Shown: in pieces, positions 1 through 4,679 of the stretch
How positions within the stretch are numbered: the stretch's first letter is position 1
How the letters are laid out: every line of letters starts with the position of its first letter
Assembly: GCA_900768695.1 (NCBI GenBank)
Contig: CAAGDY010000067.1
Location: 1 to 7,213 of the forward strand
Reading direction: 5' to 3'
Source of the DNA: an uncultured Anaerovibrio sp.
GTDB lineage: Bacteria > Bacillota > Negativicutes > Selenomonadales > Selenomonadaceae
DNA: 7,213 bases
The notes under the pieces: model-generated
Databases searched by the model: none
Told to the model about the DNA's origin: nothing
What the model saw: only the letters and a program-made list of their open reading frames with translations
Made by a program: the position numbers and the translations under genes

Positions 1-650
1 CGCCATCTGACGGCTTCGGGGCACTGGATGAGGCCATCGGAGAGCTTGACACCTATAATTGGTTGATTTTTACCTCGGTGAATGGGGTGAATTATTTCTT
101 TGACCGGCTGCTGGCTGCCGGCAGGGACAGCCGCGCTCTGGGGGGCGCTAAAATCTGCGCCATCGGCAGTGCCACGGCCAAGGCGCTGAAGGAGCATGGC
201 ATCCTGGCTGATGTGGTGCCGTCAGAGTTCAAGGCGGAAGGGATTCTGGCCGCTCTGGAGGGTAAGGTAAGCATTGGGGACAGGGTGCTGCTGCCACGGG
301 CGGCAGAGGCCAGGAATATCCTGCCGGATGAGCTGGCTAAAAAGGGCATCGGCGTTACCGTAGTGCCTGCCTATGAAACGGTGGCAGGGGAGGCGGATGA
401 CGCTGAAATCCGCCGTCAGCTTTCTCAGGGAGAGATTGATGTGATTACCTTTACCAGCTCGTCTACGGTGAAAAATCTGGTGAACATCCTGGGGGATGGT
501 GCGGCAGAGCTGATTGACAGCGCAAGGATCGCCGCCATCGGGCCTGTGACTGCCGCTACCTGCCGGGAGCTGGGCATTCGGGTGGATATAGTGGCAAAGG
601 AATATACCATTGATGGGTTGGTTGATGGATTAGTGGAGGCATTGTCATGA
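1..650 (+). CDS. hemD: Uroporphyrinogen-III synthase, 3' part (5' end outside window)
   Basis: This is the C-terminal part of uroporphyrinogen-III synthase, the cytoplasmic enzyme that closes and inverts ring D of hydroxymethylbilane to give uroporphyrinogen III, the branch point to heme, siroheme and cobalamin. The reading frame is open from base 3 with no start codon that looks genuine. The in-frame TTG at 63 lies inside the conserved segment NWLIFTSVNGV, so the gene begins upstream of the window. Visible family features are that segment, the GSATAKAL segment (about 35 codons further on) and VITFTSSSTVKNL near the middle, which matches the conserved TSS.TV.N motif of HemD. In Negativicutes HemD is often the C-terminal half of a CobA-HemD fusion, but this cannot be decided here. 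The stop codon overlaps the hemB start (ATGA), so translation is probably coupled. Identity is secure; fusion status is unknown. Confidence 0.93.
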   Translation, partial: PSDGFGALDEAIGELDTYNWLIFTSVNGVNYFFDRLLAAGRDSRALGGAKICAIGSATAKALKEHGILADVVPSEFKAEGILAALEGKVSIGDRVLLPRAAEARNILPDELAKKGIGVTVVPAYETVAGEADDAEIRRQLSQGEIDVITFTSSSTVKNLVNILGDGAAELIDSARIAAIGPVTAATCRELGIRVDIVAKEYTIDGLVDGLVEALS

Positions 651-1621
651 TTGAGCAGAAGCTGCGGCCGCGCCGCATGAGAATAACGGAAAATATTCGC
701 GCTATGGTACGGGAAACCAGTTTGTCCGTAAAGGATTTCGTGTACCCGATTTTCGTGGTGCCGGGGGAGAACGTAAAGGAGGAAATTCCCAGCATGCCGG
801 GCTGCTATCACCTGTCCGTGGACAGGGCCGTGGAGCTGGCCAGGGAGATTTCCTGCCTGGGCATACCAAGCGTAGAGGTATTTGGTCTGCCGGAGTACAA
901 GGATGAAATCGGCTCCAGCGCATGGGATATGAATTCCCCGGTACAGCGGGCCATCAAGGCCATCAAGGCCAAGGTGCCGGAGCTGGCCATCGTAGGTGAT
1001 GTGTGCCTGTGCCAGTATACCAATCACGGCCACTGCGGCCAGCTGTGCGGCCACTATGTGGATAATGATGCTACGCTGAAGCTCTTGCAGAAGGTGGCGG
1101 TGAGCCAGGCGGAGGCAGGTGCGGATATTATTGCGCCATCGGATATGATGGACGGCAGGGTGGCCGCTATCCGCGAGGCTCTGGATGAGCGGGGCTTTAT
1201 CAATGTGTCCATTATGTCCTATGCGGTGAAATACGCTTCCGGCTACTACGGGCCGTTCAGGGATGCGGCAGACTCTGCCCCGCAGTTCGGTGACCGCCGT
1301 GCCTACCAGATGGACCCTGCCAACAGCCGGGAGGCCATGAAGGAAGTGGAGCTGGATATTGCCGAGGGAGCGGATATCATCATGGTGAAGCCTGCCCTGG
1401 CTTATCTTGATGTGGTGCGCCAGGTGCGTGACAGCATCCATCATCCTGTGGCCGTGTACAATGTCAGCGGCGAGTATGCTATGGTGAAGGCGGCCGCCGC
1501 CAATGGCTGGATTGATGAGCGGCGCATTGTGCTGGAAACACTGACCGGCATGAAGCGGGCCGGAGCGGATATTATCATTACCTACCATGCCATTGATGCG
1601 GCAGGGTGGCTGAAGGGCTGA
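647..1621 (+). CDS. hemB: Porphobilinogen synthase (delta-aminolevulinic acid dehydratase)
   Basis: The product condenses two 5-aminolevulinate molecules into porphobilinogen, a cytoplasmic step of tetrapyrrole synthesis. The 324-residue length is normal for the family. Both active-site lysines are visible: Lys195 in SYAVKYASGYYGPFR and the Schiff-base Lys248 in IIMVKPALAYLD. The metal site is of the zinc-dependent, cysteine-rich type, with Cys120, Cys122 and Cys130 in DVCLCQYTNHGHCG. An additional Cys134 follows in GQLCG, where I do not recall a conserved cysteine. The ATG at 647 is supported by a GGAGG at 635-639 with 7-nt spacing and by the 4-bp overlap with hemD, which implies translational coupling. 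It sits between hemD and hemL in a tetrapyrrole operon. No promoter is visible immediately upstream, so transcription should come from further 5'. Identity is essentially certain. Confidence 0.98.
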   Translation: MIEQKLRPRRMRITENIRAMVRETSLSVKDFVYPIFVVPGENVKEEIPSMPGCYHLSVDRAVELAREISCLGIPSVEVFGLPEYKDEIGSSAWDMNSPVQRAIKAIKAKVPELAIVGDVCLCQYTNHGHCGQLCGHYVDNDATLKLLQKVAVSQAEAGADIIAPSDMMDGRVAAIREALDERGFINVSIMSYAVKYASGYYGPFRDAADSAPQFGDRRAYQMDPANSREAMKEVELDIAEGADIIMVKPALAYLDVVRQVRDSIHHPVAVYNVSGEYAMVKAAAANGWIDERRIVLETLTGMKRAGADIIITYHAIDAAGWLKG

Positions 1622-1689
1622 GGCCTGTGATGATGGAGGAGTTTACGTTTGCAATGGCAAGGGGCAATGGCCGGAAGCGGCTGAGCATG

Positions 1690-1730
1690 GCCGGGAAATA
1701 GCCGGGAATGGCTGGAAAAGGCCGGGGAAT
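1690..1730. repeat. Imperfect ~10-bp tandem repeats in the hemB-hemL gap
   Basis: Units beginning GCCGG or GCTGG start at 1690, 1701, 1711 and 1721 (for example GCCGGGAATG, GCTGGAAAAG, GCCGGGGAAT), giving close to one unit per helical turn. Further GCCGG copies lie at 1670 and 1741. The whole gap (1622-1764) is G-rich on the + strand and shows no clear promoter or terminator, so hemL is probably read through from hemB. Whether the repeats do anything is unknown. Confidence 0.5.
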
Positions 1731-1764
1731 TTGCGCCTGTGCCGGTTGAAGGGATGATGACTGT

Positions 1765-3090
1765 ATGCTGAATTTGGAAAAGTCTGCGGCTGCCTTTGAG
1801 GAAGCAAAAACGCTGATGCCGGGAGGCGTAAATAGCCCGGTGCGCTCCTACCGGAGCGTGGACTGCAATCCGCCTTTTATTGAAAGGGCAGAGGGCAGCC
1901 ATATTTTTGATATTGACGGCAATGAATATATCGATTATGTAGGCTCCTGGGGGCCGATGGTGGTGGGGCATGCCCATCCGCAGGTGGTAAAGGCACTGCA
2001 GGAGGCGGCAACCCGCGGTACCAGCTACGGTGCGCCAACCCTGATTGAAAGCCGGCTGGCCAAAAAGGTCATGGAGGTGTATCCGTCCATGGAGGTTATC
2101 CGCATGGTGAACTCCGGCACGGAGGCCACCATGAGCGCACTGCGTCTGGCCCGTGGCTATACGGGGCGCAACAAGATTGTGAAGTTCATCGGCTGTTATC
2201 ACGGCCATAGCGACAGCTTGCTGGTCAAGGCCGGCTCCGGCATGGCTACCTTTGGTGTGCCGGACAGTCCCGGCGTTACGCCGGGGACGGCGCAGGATAC
2301 CATCACCATCCCGTACAATGACTTTGAGGCCTTTAAGGCTGTCTTTGCGGCGCAGGGGACGGAGATTGCGGCGGTAATTGTGGAGCCGGTGGCCGGCAAC
2401 ATGGGACTGGTACTGCCAAAGCCTGGGTATCTTGACCTTCTGCGCAAGGAAACCAAGGCGCATGGGGCATTGCTGATTTTTGACGAGGTGATGTGCGGCT
2501 TCCGGGCTTCCCTGGGAGGGGCACAGGCCGCCTATGCGGTGAAGCCTGACCTGACATGCCTGGGCAAGATTATCGGCGGCGGTCTGCCGGTGGCCGCCTA
2601 TGGCGGACGCAGGGACATCATGGAGAAGGTTTCCCCTGCCGGGCCTGTGTATCAGGCAGGTACCCTTTCCGGCAATCCGCTGGCCATGACAGCAGGGCTG
2701 GAAACGCTGAAGATTATTACAGCGCCGCCGGAGCCGGGTGAGCCTGACTACAGCCGGGTGCTGACCATCAGAACCAAGAGGCTGGTGCTGGGGGTAGCTC
2801 AGAAGGCAAAGGAAGCAGGGGTAACCCTGCGGGTACAGCAGGCCGGATCCATGTTTGGCTTCTTCTTCAGCGACAGGGAGGTTACAGATTATGAAACCTC
2901 TGCCGCCGCCGATCAGGAGGCCTTCAAGGTATGGTTCAAGGCCATGCTGGAGCAGGGGATTTACCTGGCTCCGAGCCAGTTTGAGACATTGTTCATGTCC
3001 GGTGCCCACACCGATGAGGAAATTGACCGCACCATTGAGGCGGCCGGTGTGGCACTGAAAAAGGTGGCAGAATATCTGGCTGACAGATAA
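1765..3090 (+). CDS. hemL: Glutamate-1-semialdehyde 2,1-aminomutase
   Basis: This PLP-dependent class-III aminotransferase-fold enzyme converts glutamate-1-semialdehyde to 5-aminolevulinate, the committed precursor of all tetrapyrroles in the C5 pathway, which supplies the substrate of HemB upstream. At 441 residues it is close to the usual 425-435. Visible family signatures are the N-terminal PGGVNSPVRSY segment (19-29), the NSGTEA phosphate-binding segment (116-121), Asp240 in IFDEVMCGFR (binds the PLP ring nitrogen), the PLP lysine Lys268 in CLGKIIGGGLPV, and the QAGTLSGNPLAM segment (297-308). The ATG start has an AAGGGA at 1749-1754 with 10-nt spacing; the nearby upstream ATGs are out of frame. 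A slightly long stretch around residues 320-331 (PPEPGEPDYSR) accounts for part of the extra length. The gene ends just before a strong promoter on the same strand. Its transcript probably ends at the 3176-3209 hairpin. Confidence 0.97.
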   Translation: MLNLEKSAAAFEEAKTLMPGGVNSPVRSYRSVDCNPPFIERAEGSHIFDIDGNEYIDYVGSWGPMVVGHAHPQVVKALQEAATRGTSYGAPTLIESRLAKKVMEVYPSMEVIRMVNSGTEATMSALRLARGYTGRNKIVKFIGCYHGHSDSLLVKAGSGMATFGVPDSPGVTPGTAQDTITIPYNDFEAFKAVFAAQGTEIAAVIVEPVAGNMGLVLPKPGYLDLLRKETKAHGALLIFDEVMCGFRASLGGAQAAYAVKPDLTCLGKIIGGGLPVAAYGGRRDIMEKVSPAGPVYQAGTLSGNPLAMTAGLETLKIITAPPEPGEPDYSRVLTIRTKRLVLGVAQKAKEAGVTLRVQQAGSMFGFFFSDREVTDYETSAAADQEAFKVWFKAMLEQGIYLAPSQFETLFMSGAHTDEEIDRTIEAAGVALKKVAEYLADR

Positions 3091-3095
3091 TTGCC

Positions 3096-3124
3096 TTGCA
3101 ATGCTATCTCATATTGTGTATAAT
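3096..3124 (+). promoter_or_regulatory. Strong sigma-70-type promoter of the + strand small RNA
   Basis: TTGCAA at 3096-3101, a 17-bp spacer, and a perfect TATAAT at 3119-3124 put the likely start of transcription near 3131. It begins only 5 bp after the hemL stop codon, and the only thing downstream before a terminator is about 45 nt of non-coding sequence. This argues that it drives a small RNA rather than an mRNA. Confidence 0.75.
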
Positions 3125-3128
3125 AAAG

Positions 3129-3154
3129 GCAAGAGGTATACCAGTAGACGGTAG
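3129..3154. repeat. Left arm of an inverted repeat (contains palindrome GGTATACC)
   Basis: The 15-mer GCAAGAGGTATACCA at 3129-3143 is repeated exactly, inverted, at 3324-3338. CGGTAG at 3149-3154 recurs inverted at 3315-3320. The arm starts 4 bp after the -10 box, so it forms the 5' end of the + strand RNA. Within it GGTATACC is itself a palindrome, and TACC/GGTA can close a small RNA hairpin with a 7-nt loop. Confidence 0.8.
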
Positions 3155-3210
3155 CCCCAGTTGGTAAGTTATAGGAAACCCGCCTAATGGAGCTTTACAG
3201 GCGGGTTTTC
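3131..3210 (+). ncRNA. Candidate antitoxin RNA (~80 nt), antisense to the end of the peptide mRNA
   Basis: A short transcript is predicted from the consensus promoter at 3096-3124 to the T-tract after the hairpin at 3176-3208. It contains no start codon with a ribosome-binding site. Its last 35-40 nt are the exact complement of the 3' end of the - strand peptide mRNA, since both use the same hairpin. Its 13-nt terminator loop includes UUUA, which fits the YUNR U-turn pattern known from fast-pairing antisense RNAs. Two more segments can pair with the peptide mRNA leader: CCGCCTA (3180-3186) with UAGGCGG in the leader, and GCCCC (3154-3158) with the Shine-Dalgarno GGGGC. This layout is that of antitoxin RNAs in type I toxin-antitoxin loci such as par (RNA II) and RatA. 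The existence of the RNA is inferred from its signals; the antitoxin role is a hypothesis. Confidence 0.6.
3176..3209. terminator. Bidirectional intrinsic terminator shared by two converging RNAs
   Basis: AAACCCGCCT (3176-3185) and AGGCGGGTTT (3199-3208) form a perfect 10-bp stem with a 13-nt loop. On the + strand it is followed by TTTTCTTAT-type sequence and should stop both the small RNA and read-through from hemL. On the - strand it directly follows the peptide stop codon; the U-tract there (TTTCC) is weaker, so termination may be less complete. Confidence 0.85.
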
Positions 3211-3279
3211 TTATGCCTTAATTGCCACTATGATGAGCAGCGTTAGAACCAGCGCGAAAAAGAAATCGTACATGGTCAT
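3211..3279 (-). CDS. 22-residue hydrophobic peptide, candidate type I toxin
   Basis: This tiny ORF reads on the - strand from ATG at 3279 to TAA at 3211. The peptide starts MTMYDFF, continues with one uninterrupted hydrophobic stretch (about residues 6-20, rich in L, I, V and F) and ends with a single lysine then alanine, as expected of a single membrane-spanning helix. It has a strong Shine-Dalgarno (AAAGGGGG at 3295-3288, 8-nt spacing), a near-consensus promoter 60-90 bp upstream and a terminator directly after the stop codon, so it is an independent transcription unit. The N-terminal M-T-x-Y pattern resembles the small holin-like toxins of Firmicutes (TxpA/BsrG type), and convergence with an antisense RNA resembles par/Fst. 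At 22 residues it is shorter than those families (about 30-60), and I cannot place it in a named one. It could instead be a harmless small membrane protein. A second in-frame ATG (3273) could start a 20-residue form. Confidence 0.6.
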   Translation of the reverse strand: MTMYDFFFALVLTLLIIVAIKA

Positions 3280-3286
3280 AGGCAAC

Positions 3287-3302
3287 GCCCCCTTTCAGGG
3301 GC
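3287..3302 (-). promoter_or_regulatory. Hairpin covering the Shine-Dalgarno of the small peptide
   Basis: On the - strand GCCCC (3302-3298) pairs with GGGGC (3291-3287) around a 6-nt loop. The 3' arm is the Shine-Dalgarno itself, so the peptide mRNA should be poorly translated unless the hairpin opens. Structure-limited translation of the toxin mRNA is typical of type I toxin-antitoxin systems. Confidence 0.6.
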
Positions 3303-3314
3303 AGGATTTACCGC

Positions 3315-3338
3315 CTACCGTATTGGTATACCTCTTGC
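3315..3338. repeat. Right arm of the inverted repeat (GGTATACC palindrome)
   Basis: TGGTATACCTCTTGC at 3324-3338 is the exact reverse complement of 3129-3143, and CTACCG at 3315-3320 continues the match with a 2-bp length difference in between. It forms the 5' end of the - strand peptide mRNA. As a result both converging RNAs begin with the same roughly 25-nt sequence. Confidence 0.8.
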
Positions 3339-3345
3339 TTTGTAT

Positions 3346-3374
3346 AGTATATATTATGTGTATTGAATTGGCAA
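3346..3374 (-). promoter_or_regulatory. Promoter of the small peptide mRNA
   Basis: On the - strand TTGCCA (3374-3369), a 17-bp spacer and TATACT (3351-3346) predict a start near 3339, about 60 nt before the peptide start codon. Its spacing is the same as that of the facing promoter at 3096-3124. Confidence 0.7.
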
Positions 3375-3375
3375 C

Positions 3376-3408
3376 AAAAAAATGACCGGAGCTTGCATCG
3401 CCCCGGCC
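3376..3408 (-). terminator. Intrinsic terminator of the candidate - strand small RNA
   Basis: Read on the - strand, GGCCGGGGC (3408-3400) pairs with GCTCCGGTC (3392-3384) as a 9-bp stem including two G-U wobbles, with a 7-nt loop, followed by A and seven T (3382-3376). No annotated gene lies upstream on this strand, so the terminator implies an unannotated - strand transcript. Confidence 0.75.
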
Positions 3409-3460
3409 CAGCACATGAAAAAACAAAAATATAAGTGCTTTTGAGTTGAACATTACGTTC
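3376..3460 (-). ncRNA. Candidate small RNA of ~85 nt, unknown function
   Basis: A - strand promoter (3495-3467) and an intrinsic terminator (3408-3376) enclose about 85 nt with no convincing coding potential. Two hairpins are predicted. AGCAC (3439-3435) pairs with GTGCT (3414-3410) around a 20-nt loop very rich in U, and directly after it comes the GC-rich terminator stem. The stem is better paired on the - strand (G-U wobbles) than on the + strand (where the same positions are A/C mismatches), which supports the - strand as the transcribed one. It ends just upstream of the peptide promoter, so it could be a separate RNA or a third component of the neighbouring locus. I do not recognise it as a known RNA family. 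Confidence 0.5.
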
Positions 3461-3466
3461 CATGCT

Positions 3467-3495
3467 AGTATAAGGGAAACGGGAGCATTTGTCCA
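3467..3495 (-). promoter_or_regulatory. Promoter of the candidate - strand small RNA
   Basis: On the - strand TGGACA (3495-3490) differs by one base from the consensus -35, and TATACT (3472-3467) lies after a 17-bp spacer. The expected start is near 3460. It is divergent from the promoter at 3542-3570. Confidence 0.6.
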
Positions 3496-3506
3496 GTAAA
3501 ATTTCC

Positions 3507-3521
3507 GTAAATTAAATTTAC
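3507..3521. promoter_or_regulatory. Perfect AT-rich palindrome, possible operator
   Basis: GTAAATTAAATTTAC is a perfect 7-1-7 inverted repeat. It lies between two divergent promoters, 11 bp from the -35 box of the - strand small RNA and 20 bp from the -35 box of the next gene. A partial copy of the half-site, GTAAAATT, is at 3496-3503. The position suits a repressor or activator site serving both directions. I cannot match it to a named regulator, and AT-rich sequence makes chance palindromes more likely. Confidence 0.4.
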
Positions 3522-3541
3522 ATTATATTTGCACAGGATTT

Positions 3542-3570
3542 TTGCATTTGGGACTGATTGCAAGTATAAT
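3542..3570 (+). promoter_or_regulatory. Promoter of the secreted repeat protein gene
   Basis: TTGCAT at 3542-3547, a 17-bp spacer and a perfect TATAAT at 3565-3570 predict a start near 3577, leaving a leader of about 36 nt before the ATG at 3613. The Shine-Dalgarno AAGGAGG (3599-3605) is near-perfect. Confidence 0.8.
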
Positions 3571-3612
3571 GGTATCATAAAAAATTTGCAGAAGATTTAA
3601 GGAGGAGTGCTT

Positions 3613-4533
3613 ATGCTTCAAAAGATTTTTAGAATAATTCTGTGCGGCGTGTTTATGTTTACCATGTCGGGGACGGCCTTTGCGGATGTCGAGAACACGG
3701 CGGACGACAAGCTGGCCGCCGTGGAGACCACCCTGTACGGTGCGGTGCAGACCGGCCCCCTGCTGGACAGGATAAACAAGCTGGAAAAGGATTATGAGGG
3801 AGGACATCCGGGCGGCAGCATCATGGACAGGATTAATGCCCTTTATGATGCCACCTATGACAATTCCGTGAGCCCGTCCCTGATTACCCAGATGAACGCC
3901 CTGGAGTGGGCTGTTTCCCACAAGGTAAGCATGGATTGCATGCAGGACAGGGTGAATGCCATGGAGATGAGCCTGCGGGGCAAGACATCGGAGGGAACCT
4001 TCAAGCACCGTGTGGAGGGGCTTTCCCAGGATGCCTTCGGCACCAAGACGATTCCGCTGGTACAGACCAATATTCCGGCCAACACGCTGGCCAAGGTGGC
4101 GCTGGTGGACAGGCTGAATGCCAAGAACCTGAAGGCAGGCGACGTAGTCCGTCTGCAGGCCGCTGAGGATGTTGTGGAGGACGGCATGCTGCTGTTCACC
4201 AAGGGCGCTGCCGGTGAAGGCATTGTTACCAAGGTTTCCCAGGCGAAGAATTTTGGCAGGAATGCAGAGATTGAGATTGATTTCAAATATCTGACCGCCG
4301 TGGATGGACGTCAGCTGAACATGGTGCTGGGTGAGGAATCCAAGAAGAGCATGGAGCAGCTGGGCATGGCGGCCGGTGCCAGCGTAGCGGGCATGCTGGT
4401 GCTGGGGCCTATCGGCATTATTGGCGGGGCCTTCGTGCAGGGCAAGAATATTGATTTGCCGGAGGGAACGGAGCTTTATATTCAGACCATGAATGACGAA
4501 GTAATTTACGCAATTCCGACCACAGCTGAATAA
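3613..4533 (+). CDS. Secreted protein of unknown function with five 20-residue repeats
   Basis: The 306-residue product starts with a signal peptide: MLQKIF, a hydrophobic core, then TAFA|D with cleavage after about residue 24. ATG 3613 is preferred over the in-frame GTG at 3607 because AAGGAGG (3599-3605) sits 7 nt before it and would overlap the GTG. Residues 37-136 are five tandem repeats of exactly 20 residues. The loose consensus is LE..lyG....G.l.DRiNA, with conserved DRINK, DRINA, TQMNA, DRVNA and HRVEG ends. The C-terminal part (about 156-295) looks like a beta-rich domain (GDVVRLQAAEDVV, DGMLLFTKGAAGEG, AKNFGRNAEIEIDF). It contains a glycine-rich hydrophobic stretch at about 251-276 that might contact or insert into a membrane. 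I recognise the general C-terminal pattern from uncharacterised exported proteins but no function. It is a single-gene unit with its own promoter and terminator, just ahead of lptD, so an envelope role is an inference from context. Confidence 0.85.
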   Translation: MLQKIFRIILCGVFMFTMSGTAFADVENTADDKLAAVETTLYGAVQTGPLLDRINKLEKDYEGGHPGGSIMDRINALYDATYDNSVSPSLITQMNALEWAVSHKVSMDCMQDRVNAMEMSLRGKTSEGTFKHRVEGLSQDAFGTKTIPLVQTNIPANTLAKVALVDRLNAKNLKAGDVVRLQAAEDVVEDGMLLFTKGAAGEGIVTKVSQAKNFGRNAEIEIDFKYLTAVDGRQLNMVLGEESKKSMEQLGMAAGASVAGMLVLGPIGIIGGAFVQGKNIDLPEGTELYIQTMNDEVIYAIPTTAE

Positions 4534-4574
4534 ACTGACCAAAGAACGGATAATGCGTTCAAAAGGTTTGCGAG

Positions 4575-4599
4575 GGCTCTCATTTTTGAGGGCCTTTTT
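4575..4599 (+). terminator. Intrinsic terminator after the secreted repeat protein
   Basis: GGCTCTCA (4575-4582) pairs with TGAGGGCC (4587-4594) as an 8-bp stem with one G-U pair and a TTTT loop, followed by five T. It separates the upstream gene from the lptD transcription unit. Confidence 0.85.
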
Positions 4600-4601
4600 G
4601 C

Positions 4602-4630
4602 TTGTATTTGCAGTTGGAATGAAGTATTAT
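4602..4630 (+). promoter_or_regulatory. Likely promoter of the lptD-hldE unit
   Basis: TTGTAT at 4602-4607, a 17-bp spacer and TATTAT at 4625-4630 directly follow the preceding terminator. The expected start is near 4637, giving a leader of about 43 nt. The match is moderate and the region is AT-rich. Confidence 0.5.
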
Positions 4631-4674
4631 AGAAGGTAGTATGTTTTTTTATAAAGTATTATAGGCGGAGTATG
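4622..4674 (+). repeat. Direct repeat in the lptD leader
   Basis: AAGTATTATAG followed by a purine-rich stretch and AGTATG occurs at 4622-4643 and again at 4654-4674, offset by 32 bp. The second copy carries the lptD Shine-Dalgarno (GGAG, 4667-4670). The first has AAGG before an ATG (4641) that opens a seven-codon ORF ending at 4664. The likeliest explanation is a short tandem duplication of the ribosome-binding region. Confidence 0.5.
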
Positions 4675-4679
4675 ATTTG

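Noticed and set aside
950..973. Tandem GCCATCAAG repeat inside hemB
   Set aside because: It encodes an AIKAIKAK stretch within a normal-length HemB and is explained by coding sequence.
425..1588. Long open frame on the - strand opposite hemD and hemB
   Set aside because: It is an antisense shadow of two secure genes, its protein is of low complexity with many His, Arg and Gly, it has no recognisable family features, and no promoter is evident for it.
1630..1701. 23-codon ORF in the hemB-hemL gap
   Set aside because: No Shine-Dalgarno stands before its first ATG, the GGAGGAG lies inside it and is 12 nt from the internal ATG, and the basic peptide overlaps the GCCGG repeats. Chance is the simpler explanation.
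1582..3009. 475-codon open frame on the - strand opposite hemL
   Set aside because: It lies antisense to an unmistakable hemL; its composition (His, Arg, Pro, Gln) is typical of the complementary strand of a GC-rich gene.
3125..3343. Possible MITE-like element bounded by the inverted repeat
   Set aside because: The arms coincide with two transcription start regions, no adjacent target-site duplication is visible (TGTATA occurs on both sides but not next to the arms), and the interior has ordered transcription signals. A search for other genomic copies would be needed to revive this idea.
3295..3453. 52-codon ORF on the - strand running through the small RNA and the peptide leader
   Set aside because: It crosses a strong terminator and the peptide promoter, has only a weak GGAA before its ATG, and shows no protein-like composition after the first dozen residues.
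3100..3612. tRNA, riboswitch or CRISPR in the large intergenic region
   Set aside because: No cloverleaf, no spaced identical repeats and no recognisable riboswitch core were found; the hairpins present are explained by the terminators and the ribosome-binding site.
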